A DNA stretch of 64,000 nucleotides from CAWEYO01 sp963813315. GTDB lineage: Bacteria > Pseudomonadota > Alphaproteobacteria > Rhizobiales > Rhizobiaceae. The translations under genes were made by a program, and so were the position numbers. Under the pieces are notes generated by a model. The model worked only from the letters and a program-made list of their open reading frames with translations. It was not told the DNA's origin and made no database searches. The DNA lies in assembly GCA_963813315.1 (NCBI GenBank), contig CAWEYO010000010.1, forward strand, positions 32,531 to 96,530, given 5' to 3'. Positions 55,993 to 63,987 of this stretch are shown one piece after another (the stretch's first letter is position 1; each line of letters starts with the position of its first letter).

Positions 55993-57483
55993 ATGACGGA
56001 CCAACCGGTGGCGGATACCGGCAGGCAGGGGGGACAGGAGCGCCCTATGGTGCCGCTGTCCCGCAGGCTCTCGACCAAGCTTCTCTGGTTGACGATCCTC
56101 TTCGTGCTTCTGGCCGAGATCCTCATCTTCATTCCGTCGATCGCGAATTTCCGCCTTCGCTGGCTGGAGGAGCGGCTGAGGACGGCAGCGTCGGTCGGGA
56201 TCGTGCTGATTGAGGGCGATGTCGCCAGCCTGTCGCCAGCCGTTCGCAACGATGTGCTCATGTCGATCGGCGCAAAGGCAGTCGCGGTGCGCGATGCCGG
56301 CGTCGCAAGGCTCCTGGTGGTCGCGGACATGCCGCCTGAGGTCGACGAGCATGTCGACCTTGCCGGTACGGGAGCGCTGGCCGCCATCCGCGATGCTCTG
56401 GACACGGCATTCTTCGGCGGCGACCGCATGCTGCGTGTTTTCGGGAAGGTCGGCGTCAGCGACAAGGAATTCGAGCTGATCATCCCTGACGCCCAGCTGC
56501 GCGACGCGATGCTGGTCTATTCGCGCAACGTCGCCCTGTTGTCGTTGTTGATTTCGCTGATCACGTCCGCGCTGGTGTTCCTGGCAATCAACTGGATCAT
56601 GATCAGGCCGGTGCGCGACATGACCCGCTCGATGCTGTCGTTCTCGGAGGCGCCGGACGATCCGCGCCGGGTTATCCGCCCGGAGGATCGCGGTGACGAG
56701 ATCGGCCTGGCCGAACGCGAACTCTCCGGCATGCAGAAGCGGCTGCAAAGGATGCTGGCGGAACAAAAGCATCTGGCCGATCTCGGCCTGGCCGTCTCGA
56801 AGATCAATCACGACATGCGCAACATCCTCGCCTCGGCCCGGCTGATGTCCGACCGGCTCGCGATGGTGAGGGACCCTTCCGTGCAAACCTTCGCCCCCAA
56901 GCTGGTGCGCACGCTGGATCGCGCGGTAGCCTATTCCCAGGGTGTACTGGACTATGGCAGGACGCAGGAGGCCGCGCCCGCGAGGCGCCGCCTGCACCTG
57001 CGGAAACTGGTAGACGAGGTGCACAGCCTTCTGGGCATTGATCCGGCCGGCAGCATCGAGTTCGAGAACACCGTCGATCCAACCTTCGAAGTGGATGCCG
57101 ATCCTGATCAGCTCTTTCGCGTCCTGACCAACCTTTGCCGTAACGCCGTGGAAGCAATGGCGGCCGATCGCGACACGGCGCTGGTGCGCCGGCTCGCAGT
57201 TTCGTCGGAGCGCATGGGAAGTGTGTGCCGCATTTTCGTCATGGACACGGGACCCGGCCTCCCGCAAAAGGCGCGCGAAAACCTTTTTGCGGCATTCCGT
57301 GGCTCGGCACGTAGCGGCGGCACCGGACTGGGCCTTGCAATAGCACATGAGCTGGTACGGGCGCATGGCGGTTCGCTGGAACTTCTGGAGAGTATCGGGG
57401 GGCGCACGGTTTTCGCGATCACGATTCCCGATCAGCCGGTGCGCCTGGATGAGGCCCGGACGTCGCTGCGCCGCCCTGCCTAG
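55993..57483 (+). CDS. Sensor histidine kinase, orphan
   Basis: This 496-residue protein has two membrane helices (about residues 28-50 and 180-200) flanking a roughly 130-residue periplasmic sensor, then a HAMP region (IRPVRDMTRSMLSF). The H-box is KINHDMRNILASARLM and the ATPase domain has NLCRNAVEAM, DTGPGLP and GGTGLGLAIAHEL. No response regulator is adjacent. It follows the oxidoreductase and may share its transcript. Ends with TAG at a CTAGAGCGGCGG repeat fragment. Confidence 0.9.
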   Translation: MTDQPVADTGRQGGQERPMVPLSRRLSTKLLWLTILFVLLAEILIFIPSIANFRLRWLEERLRTAASVGIVLIEGDVASLSPAVRNDVLMSIGAKAVAVRDAGVARLLVVADMPPEVDEHVDLAGTGALAAIRDALDTAFFGGDRMLRVFGKVGVSDKEFELIIPDAQLRDAMLVYSRNVALLSLLISLITSALVFLAINWIMIRPVRDMTRSMLSFSEAPDDPRRVIRPEDRGDEIGLAERELSGMQKRLQRMLAEQKHLADLGLAVSKINHDMRNILASARLMSDRLAMVRDPSVQTFAPKLVRTLDRAVAYSQGVLDYGRTQEAAPARRRLHLRKLVDEVHSLLGIDPAGSIEFENTVDPTFEVDADPDQLFRVLTNLCRNAVEAMAADRDTALVRRLAVSSERMGSVCRIFVMDTGPGLPQKARENLFAAFRGSARSGGTGLGLAIAHELVRAHGGSLELLESIGGRTVFAITIPDQPVRLDEARTSLRRPA

Positions 57484-57818
57484 AGCGGCGGACGCACCTT
57501 ATCAGTGCTGCTCGCTATCTCTTGTTTGAGCAACCTGGTGCTCGCTCATCGCGAAGTGTCGGTCGATTTTGCAGCCGCTGTGACTTTCGGTTCGGGATCA
57601 TCCTCTCATTGTCGTCTTGTAGTGTTGTCTTGTGGTGCATGCGGAGGGCTAACCGGTCTCCACCTTTCCCGAACGCGCTCCCGGGCTAGATTTTTGCCGC
57701 AAAAGTTTTCGGTCGAGCGGCTTGCTTTTCGAATCGTCAATCGCTAGGTAGCACTTCACAATTCGCCGCAGGTTCGCACGGACCGGCAGGCGTGGGCGGT
57801 GTGGTCACGGCCCGTTGC
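57484..57818. other. Intergenic region before tRNA-Arg
   Basis: The first 50 bp resemble a family A fragment (AGAGCGGCGGACGCACC, CTATCTCTTGTTTGAGCAAC). The rest shows no gene and presumably contains the tRNA promoter, which I could not place. Confidence 0.4.
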
Positions 57819-57896
57819 GCGCCCGTAGCTCAGCTGGATAGAGCACCAGACTACGAATCTGGGGGTCGGGAGTTCGAAATCTCTCCGGGCGCGCCA
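57819..57896 (+). tRNA. tRNA-Arg (anticodon ACG)
   Basis: A 78-nt cloverleaf has acceptor GCGCCCG/CGGGCGC, anticodon stem CCAGA/TCTGG with loop CTACGAA (ACG at 57853-57855), a T-arm with GTTCGAAAT and an encoded CCA. It marks the edge of the accessory region to its right. Confidence 0.96.
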
Positions 57897-57921
57897 AATA
57901 GCCACATCATATCAGCTATTT
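57896..57921 (+). terminator. Weak hairpin after tRNA-Arg
   Basis: AAATAGC and GCTATTT form a 7-bp stem with a 12-nt loop, followed by TGTTC. It is a plausible but weak terminator for the tRNA. Confidence 0.4.
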
Positions 57922-58027
57922 GTTCAATCATGCTTGGACCTGGAACGTTGAGTTGCAATCTATGTCCGAGCAATGTCCGATGCAGGGACTATGCGCTCAG
58001 TTGCGGACCGCGTGAGCGCCGTTTGCC

Positions 58028-58110
58028 GACGGTGCGCTCGGGTTCTGGAAGGCGCTAGGCGAGGTATGGCCGACCACCCGCGAGCAGCGTTGCGCGGTGC
58101 ACAAGACCGC
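58028..58110 (+). mobile_element. IS256-family transposase fragment
   Basis: One frame reads DGALGFWKALGEVWPTTREQ followed by RCAVHKTA, a conserved internal stretch of IS256-type transposases, with nothing recognisable on either side. It is from a different subgroup than the remnant at 58315. No terminal repeats were found. Confidence 0.7.
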
Positions 58111-58314
58111 CGCTGAGGCGCGTGGTTAGCGGTATTTGATGACCCGATGCTGTTTGGTTGACGCCGGACGTCGCTCTCAGGCTGAAACAGGGGTTTTATT
58201 CCCCTAGGGAGCGCCAGCGATTTCAAGCGCTTGGCTGACTATTTGAGCTTAGACCTCTGTGTTTCTCCAAAGGATCGACGACAACGACATGCACAGTGAC
58301 GGCGGGATCGCGCG

Positions 58315-59205
58315 GTGTCGGAGGACTGGCTCGGCCGCTGGGCGATGAACCTGATGCTGATCAACGTCTCGACGCGGCGGTTCGGGCGGGCGGTGCGGCT
58401 TCCGGAGGGCGACGTGCCGGCGGCTCATGGCAGCGGGGTGTCGAAATCGGCTGCGTCGCGGCGCTTCGTGGCCCTGTCGACGGAGAAGCTGGACGCCTTC
58501 ATGAATGCCGATCTGTCCGGTCTCGACCTGCTGTCATCCAGATCGACGGACTGCATGTGAGCGACGACCTCGTGCTCGTCGCCGCGATCGGCATCGATGG
58601 CGAAGGCGGCAAGCATCCGCTGGCGCTGATGGAGGGCGCGACCGAGAATGCCGCCACCGTGCAGGCGCTTCTCGACAATCTGGTGGATCGCGGGCTCGAC
58701 CCGGCCGTCGCGCGGCTGTTCATCGTCGACGGCGCGAAGGCGCTTTCCAAGGCGATCCGCGCGACCTTCGGCAAGGACAGCCTGATCCAGCGCTGCCAGG
58801 TTCACAAGGCGCGCAACATCATGGATCGGCTGCCAAAGGAGCTTCACGCCGCGACGCGCCGGGCGCTGCGCCAGGCATGGGAACTCGACGATGCCGACAA
58901 GGCCGAAAAGCTGATCCGCAACCTGGCCCGCCGGCTCGATCAGGAGCGGCCGGGTGTGGCCGCCAGCATCCTGGAAGGGCTGGACGAGATCCTCACCGTC
59001 GTCCGCCTGAAGCTGCCCATGCAGCTTCGTCGTTCACTGGCTTGCACCAACATCGCCGAGAACATGATGGGCACGATCCGCCGCGTCACCCGCAACGTGA
59101 AGCGCTGGCGCAACGGCAAGATGGCGTTGCGGTGGGTCGCCGCCGGCATGATGGAGGCCGCCAAGGGCTTCCGCAAGCTCAAGGCTCACAAGCAGTTGCC
59201 GCGTC
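58315..59205 (+). mobile_element. IS256-family transposase remnant (5'-truncated, frameshifted)
   Basis: The frame from 58315 (RFGRAVRLPEGDVPAAHGSG, SKSAASRRFVALSTEKLDAF) breaks at about 58531, where one base appears missing. It resumes as VIQIDGLHVSDDLVLVAAIG through HPLALMEGATENAATVQALL, RLFIVDGAKALSKAI, QRCQVHKARNIMDRLP and CTNIAENMMGTIRRVTRNVK to KAHKQLP. The DDE-bearing core is there, but the N-terminal third is missing and the 3' end runs directly into a DUF2924 gene. It is a dead element. Confidence 0.85.
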
Positions 59206-59216
59206 GCTCGCTTCAG

Positions 59217-59409
59217 CAGCATTTTGGTGTCGGTGGTGATGCCGCCAAGGGTCTTTGCCTGAAGCTGCCAGGCTGCTGCCCTTTCGAGCAGGCCACGCTT
59301 AAGGCCTTTTGGCGGGAGCCATAAGCCCTGACCCACCGCGCCACAGCTCCTTACGCGGAAGGTCGCCGAGTGCGGCGACCTCCGTTTCCATTTTCTCTTT
59401 GCGGCTCAT
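59217..59409 (-). pseudogene. DUF2924-family protein, truncated and frame-broken
   Basis: The minus strand begins MSRKEKMETEVAALGDLPRK at 59409. After two frame changes near 59320-59345 it continues PPKGLKRGLLERAAAWQLQ and TLGGITTDTKMLLKRA, which is the DUF2924 pattern. It then ends at the IS256 remnant. DUF2924 genes usually accompany a large site-specific recombinase in alphaproteobacteria; none remains here. Confidence 0.65.
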
Positions 59410-59414
59410 GATGG

Positions 59415-59794
59415 TCAAGCTGCCTTCGCTGTGGCGCCGATGCGGTAGCGGCGGACGCCATCCTTGCCGGTCTCGCTGGTGAGAGAATGACCGAGCTTTC
59501 TTTTTAACCGTGCCCGAGAGGAATCCCCGTACCGAATGAGCCTGCCAACCGGTCGCTTCTATCAGAGCTTCCAGCGTCACGCCCTTGGCTGTCTTCAGCT
59601 TCTTCAGAACTGCATCAGTTTTTGTGCCTGGCGGGGACTTCGATCTTTTTTGGCTTCTTCACCTGCACCGTGATGGTGAGAGAGGCGTTCTTTCGCGGCT
59701 TGCGCTTCGAGGCCGCAGGTTCAGCGGCAGCGCTGGTCTGGGGCATAGCCGGGTCCGAGTTGGTTTCCTGCGAGGTGGGATTGATGCTGGCCAT
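59415..59794 (-). pseudogene. DUF3489-family protein with two frameshifts
   Basis: The minus strand starts MASINPTSQETNSDPAMPQT at 59794, with a Lys-rich middle. The DUF3489 helix-turn-helix-like domain follows (LKKLKTAKGVTLEALIEATG, WQAHSVRGFLSGTVKKK), ending LTSETGKDGVRRYRI and a stop at 59415. Removing one base at each of 59633-59636 and 59497-59499 gives exactly 126 codons. Function is unknown; it pairs with DUF2924 near recombinases. Confidence 0.7.
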
Positions 59795-60031
59795 TTGGGT
59801 TCTCCGTCAGTTTCTTGGCTCCGGACCGTCCAGCACTGTCGTGACCAACAGGCCTTCAATCGGGCGGGCCGGAGAACACTCGGCAGGTTTCCTTTTTTGG
59901 CGGAGGGCGCTGCCTGCTTTGTCCCAAACAGAACAAAGCGATGGAGCCGGACCAGTGGGCATAGTCGCGGCGCGGATCGAATAAGCGAGGATCTCTTTCG
60001 CGATCTTTCCTAGAGTAGATTGAAACTGAAA
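59795..60031. other. Accessory-region gap without recognisable gene
   Basis: I found no protein family, RNA or strong repeat in either strand. Confidence 0.4.
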
Positions 60032-60127
60032 ATGCGCATCATTCCTTATCTTGCCGCTGCTGCGGGCATCATGCTTTTTGTCGATTTTGCGCTCGTGATG
60101 TTTTTCGCAGTGCACGGAGTGCCCTGA
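60032..60127 (+). CDS. Possible 31-residue membrane peptide
   Basis: ATG at 60032 opens MRIIPYLAAAAGIMLFVDFA followed by LVMFFAVHGVP, a single hydrophobic helix. The ribosome site is poor. It may be a real small membrane protein or a chance frame. Confidence 0.3.
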   Translation: MRIIPYLAAAAGIMLFVDFALVMFFAVHGVP

Positions 60128-60280
60128 CACGCGTGAAACGGACCTGATTATTCTGTCGATCAAGATCCGAAACCACTCAGATGAAAATGTCGATGGGGAA
60201 GATCACTGTCCCCGGAGAATTTGGAACATTTTCGGCCGCAGCGGATTGGCCTTTCTGAGCGACGCGACGGAACGCAAGTG

Positions 60281-61243
60281 ATGGATACAACGAACCACGA
60301 CCGTGGACGCTATGCGGACTGGCCTTCGGAGCTTTCGCCCTTGGTTGGAAGGACGCGCTTTGGCGCGTTTGGACGGAGATCAACGAGGACCGCATTCTCC
60401 TGGTCGCGGCGGGCGCCACCTTCTACTTGCTGCTGGCGCTGTTTCCTTTCTGGCGTTCGTTTCGCTCTACGGCTTCGTCGCCGATCCCCTAACAATCGCC
60501 GATCACATTTCCTTTCTTGCAGGTCTGATGCCTTAGCGGGAAATCAGCATAGTGGAGAGGGGGGGGTTCGCGCTCTTGTCGCACAGGACCCGCGAGACGC
60601 TCAGCTTCGGCTTTCTGTTCGGCCTTGGCGTTGCGCTGTGGAGCGCCAACAGCGGCGTGAAGGCTCTGTTCGAGGGGTTGAACATTGCCTACGAGGAGAG
60701 TCAGAAGCGTGGCTTCGTTCGGCTCAACCTTTTGTCTTTCGTCTTCACCTTCCGGCGCCATCCTGATCGGCATCGCCTTCATCGTCTCGGTCGGCATCGT
60801 CCCGGCCGTGCTGGCGTTCTTCAGCCTCGGCCGCTGGACCGAGTTTCTCGTCCAGTGGGGGCGCTGGCCCGTCCTGCTCGTCGCCACGGCAGCCGCAGTC
60901 ACGATGGTCTATCGATACGGGCCCAGCCGCCAACACGCCAAGCTGCGCTGGCTGACTTGGGGTGCTGCGCTCGCGACCCTTGTCTGGATCGGGGCGTCCG
61001 CAGGGTTTTCCTATTACCTCAAAACTTTGCCGACTACAACAAGACCTACGGGACATTGGGCGCTGTGGTGGGGTTCATGGTCTGGACCTGGATTTCCGTC
61101 GTCATCCTGCTTGCCGGCGCGGAGCTTAATGCTGAGCTGGAGCATCAGACCGCTAGGGATTCCACGACCGGACCGCCAAAACCGATGGGTCAAAGGGGGC
61201 GGTCATGGCCGACACCCTTGGGAAAGCAGTGGACGAGCACTGA
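60281..61243 (+). pseudogene. YihY/BrkB-family membrane protein, multiply frame-broken
   Basis: Pieces in all three forward frames assemble in order: RGRYADWPSEL, GWKDALWRVWTEINEDRIL, VAAGATFYLLLALFP, FVSLYGFVADPLTIADHISF, ALVAQDPR, ETLSFGFLFGLGVALWSANS, GVKALFEGLNIAYEESQKRG, AILIGIAFIVSVGIVPAVLA, FADYNKTYGTLGAVVGFMVW. This is the YihY/UPF0761 polytopic protein family. At least five frame changes are needed, many more than in the core genes. It probably reflects real decay, or poor local sequence quality. Confidence 0.8.
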
Positions 61244-61265
61244 TCTCAAGCGGAGTTACCCGTGA

Positions 61266-61567
61266 GTTAAGTGGAATCGCCAGGCCGCACACTTGCCCCG
61301 ACGATCGTGAGCGGCCTCTCGACACTGAAGCCGCAAAAATATGACTGCAAAGCGGCTTATGTCGGCCTGTAGAGGTGGCGTCAGAGACACGGCGGTATTG
61401 AGGCGACTGGCTGGACCGCTCAATGGGCGAGCGAAAAGGCATCAGAGCAGCGGCAATTGCCCGCCCTCGGGCAGTCACCCTCGGTCGAGCCATCCCCACC
61501 ACTCCGATCAGCCACCGACGGAACATCGGGACCAGCCGCACGTTGTCAGCGCGCAGGAGGAACAACG
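61266..61567. other. Accessory-region gap without recognisable gene
   Basis: No supported gene in either strand. Its last bases carry the AGGAGG ribosome site (61555-61560) of the next small gene. Confidence 0.45.
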
Positions 61568-61765
61568 ATGGCAACCGAAAAAACAGCTGGCAAGAAGGCT
61601 GGCGACGCACTGTTGAAGAAAAGCAGGGCCGAGGAACGCAAGGTCGAAGCCAGCAAGGGCAGTGCTCTCGCCAAGGGAGAAAAGCGCTTTGAGGAACGTT
61701 CGAAAAGTTCCGACGGAAAAAGCGCGGGAACAAAGCAGCGCGCAGGATCAGCCAGAAAATCCTGA
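61568..61765 (+). CDS. Small basic hypothetical protein (65 residues)
   Basis: ATG at 61568 follows a perfect AGGAGG with 7-nt spacing. The product (MATEKTAGKKAGDALLKKSR onward) is rich in Lys, Ser, Ala and Glu, and probably unstructured or helical. I recognise no family. The strong ribosome site supports it being translated. Confidence 0.6.
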   Translation: MATEKTAGKKAGDALLKKSRAEERKVEASKGSALAKGEKRFEERSKSSDGKSAGTKQRAGSARKS

Positions 61766-61833
61766 CAAGACCACCGTGCCCGCATCATCCCGCCATACTC
61801 CTAGATGCTTAGCGGAAAGCATTGGAGAAACCC

Positions 61834-62046
61834 ATGGGTCAAACTGAAGACGACATTTCGAAGTACGAAGCGGATGCGGCCGAACTCCGTAAACGAATAG
61901 AGGCCTTGGAAAAGGGCGAGTTCGTATTTGGCTCTTCAGACGGTCGAAGCATTCCCAAGGACAGCGCTCCAGCCATCAGGGATGACAAACGTCAGCTTGA
62001 GCAGCTTGAGGCCCTAATCGCCCATCTCAAAGCGAGAGAGGCGTAG
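61834..62046 (+). CDS. Small coiled-coil hypothetical protein (70 residues)
   Basis: ATG at 61834 with TGGAGA upstream gives MGQTEDDISKYEADAAELRK and ends QLEALIAHLKAREA. Two amphipathic helices flank a GSSDGRSIPKDS loop. No family recognised. It is 68 bp downstream of the other small gene and may share its transcript. Confidence 0.55.
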   Translation: MGQTEDDISKYEADAAELRKRIEALEKGEFVFGSSDGRSIPKDSAPAIRDDKRQLEQLEALIAHLKAREA

Positions 62047-62421
62047 TCTGCCAACCAGATCTAACGGCCAGCGCCCGCCGATATACGGAAAAGACTGCCC
62101 GGGGTTACGCGGGCCGCAGCGGGTTCCAGGGCGATGCGGGCTCTTCAGAGGACCTGCTGATTTTGGGGCCCAACGCGCCAAGGTCAGTTACGTAGTCATC
62201 GGAATAGTCGAACGAAAAGTAATGTTCCCCCCGGGCAAGAGCATGTCTGCCTGATCGGCCGCGGCTTCAAAAGCCTTTCGCGTGTCCGCGCATCCTTCAG
62301 GCCTTCCAGCAGCGCCATCAGTCCCATACGGGGTCATCCACACGCGAACGCGCGACTCAATTCGCGCCGGCTGGTTCGGTTCCGGGATCCGCCCCGCGAG
62401 GCCAAATGACGTGTTTGCGAT
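62047..62421 (-). other. Gap with a possible decayed minus-strand ORF
   Basis: On the minus strand, segments in different frames look protein-like (MGLMALLEGLKDARTRE, then AFEAAADQADM, then HYFSFDYSDDYVTDLGALGP ending near 62106). They could be one broken short gene. I cannot name a family, and chance is possible. Confidence 0.25.
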
Positions 62422-62791
62422 TTAATTGTGAGCGAGAAGGCGTGTCAGCACCCCGACCAGTTGCCTCATTCATGAACGGCTTCGTCAATACAGGACGGTC
62501 GCGGTAGGCGTCCCCCATGTTGTGACCGCTGTAGCCCGTCGAGAAGACGAACGGCACGCCGCGCGCGATGAGCGCGTCGGCCACGTAGTGAGTTTTATTG
62601 CCATTCAGGTTCATGTCCAGCATGGCGACATCGAAGATTTCCGCATCAATCAGGGCAAGCGCCTGATCGACCGTAGCGGCAGCGGTAACGGAGTCACAGC
62701 CGAGGTCGGCCATCATGTCTTCGATCATCATGAGGATCAGCATTTCATCCTCGACGACAAGAACCCGCCGGCCGGAAAGCAATTTAGTCAT
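62422..62791 (-). pseudogene. Single-domain response regulator, frame break near the end
   Basis: A receiver domain starts MTKLLSGRRVLVVEDEMLIL. The phosphoacceptor Asp is in VAMLDMNLNG, with the switch Ser/Thr in FVFSTGYSG and the Lys in VLTKPF. Dropping one C at 62464-62465 gives QLVGVLTRLLAHN and a stop at 62422, 122 residues in all. Without it, the frame runs 22 residues longer to 62357. The start overlaps the kinase stop (ATGACTAA), so the two form a two-component pair. No output domain is present. Confidence 0.82.
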
Positions 62792-63987
62792 CGCGAGCAC
62801 CGGGCGGCGCGGGAAAGTTGATCGTGCAGACCACACCGTCCGACCGGTAGTCGAGATGCGCCGTGCCTTCCAGCTCGTGAGCCAGACCGCGTTCGATCAC
62901 CTGCGAGCCGAACCCTTTGCGGGACGGTGGTTTCACGGGCGGGCCGCCTTTCTCTTGCCAGCGTAGGAGAAGCCGGTCGCCTTGCGGCGCCGGCTCGATC
63001 GTCCAGTCAATCAGGACTGATCCGGCCTTGTTGGAAAAGGCGCCGTATTTCACGGCATTGGTCGCGAGTTCGTGGAACGCAATGCCGAGCGCAAGAGCCG
63101 CTTTCGGAGGGACGCGGATATTTCTGCCCGTGATGACAAAGTGCTCCGACCGTCCATTTGCAACCCCGAACGGCTCCAAGGCCGCCTTGACCAGATCGAG
63201 CAGCCCCGCACCTTCCCAATTCTCACGGGTCAACAGGTCGTGCGACCGGGAGAGGGCGAGGAGGCGCGAACTCGATGGATTCCCGGATCACAGTGGGATC
63301 GGACGTATTCCGCAAAGCCTGCCAGACAATCGACTGCACCGTTGCAAGGGTATTTTTGACGCGATGATTCAGCTCGTCGATGAGCATCCTGGACCGGGCT
63401 TGCTCCTGCTTGTGATCGGTAAGATCGACGAAGGAGGCGAAATGCTGCACGACCGCGCCGCTCTCGTCCCGAACTGGACTGATGTGGACTGCCGACCAGA
63501 ACACGCTGCCGTCTTTGCGGCGATAGGAAATTTCCGAACCGCCGGCGGCGTTGCCCGCGAACGTGGCCTCGATGCGCGCCAGCACCTCGGGATCGGCGCC
63601 GCGCGCCATCAGGAAGTTGAAGCTCTGGCCCAGAACCTCTTCACGGGCGTATCCCGTCAGTTCGAGAAAGGCGTCATTCACAAAAATGATTGGATTGTCA
63701 GATGCTTTGGCATCCGTAAACACCATCGCCATTCGCGTCGTTTCCGCGGCGACGACGAACGGGCCAAGGTCCTTGCGAAAGCCCTCGACTGCGGCCTCAG
63801 AGGCTTTCTGTTCATCCGATTTGTCTATTATTTCCGGCAAAGAACTCGATCCGTTTGGCAGCGAGCGCCCGATGACATCCGGGGAGCGCGGAACTTTTCC
63901 GCAGCGGGAAAAATGAACGCTTAGTGCAATAAATGCAATGCATGCAGCAGCGGGACTCTGCCATACAAAGACCTCAACCGGAACCAA
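62784..63987 (-). pseudogene. PAS (LOV-like) HisKA_2/HWE-type histidine kinase, one frameshift
   Basis: The PAS domain (about residues 85-190) has the LOV-like layout NPIIFVNDAFLELTGYAREE, YRRKDGSVFWSAVHISPVRD and ASFVDLTDHK. The site of the flavin-binding cysteine reads GQSFNFLM, without Cys. The H-box is MLIDELNHRVKNTLATVQSI, followed after the break by the HWE/HisKA_2 ATPase (ALGIAFHELATNAVKYGAFS). Removing one A of AA at 63269-63270 joins ESIE to SRLLALSRSHDLLT and gives 400 codons from the TTG at 63987. The true start is unclear (TTG at 63840 is an alternative). Confidence 0.82.

Noticed and set aside
57819..58060. Phage attachment site at tRNA-Arg
   Set aside because: No direct repeat of the tRNA 3' end was found in the window and no integrase gene is present. 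Left as an inference only.
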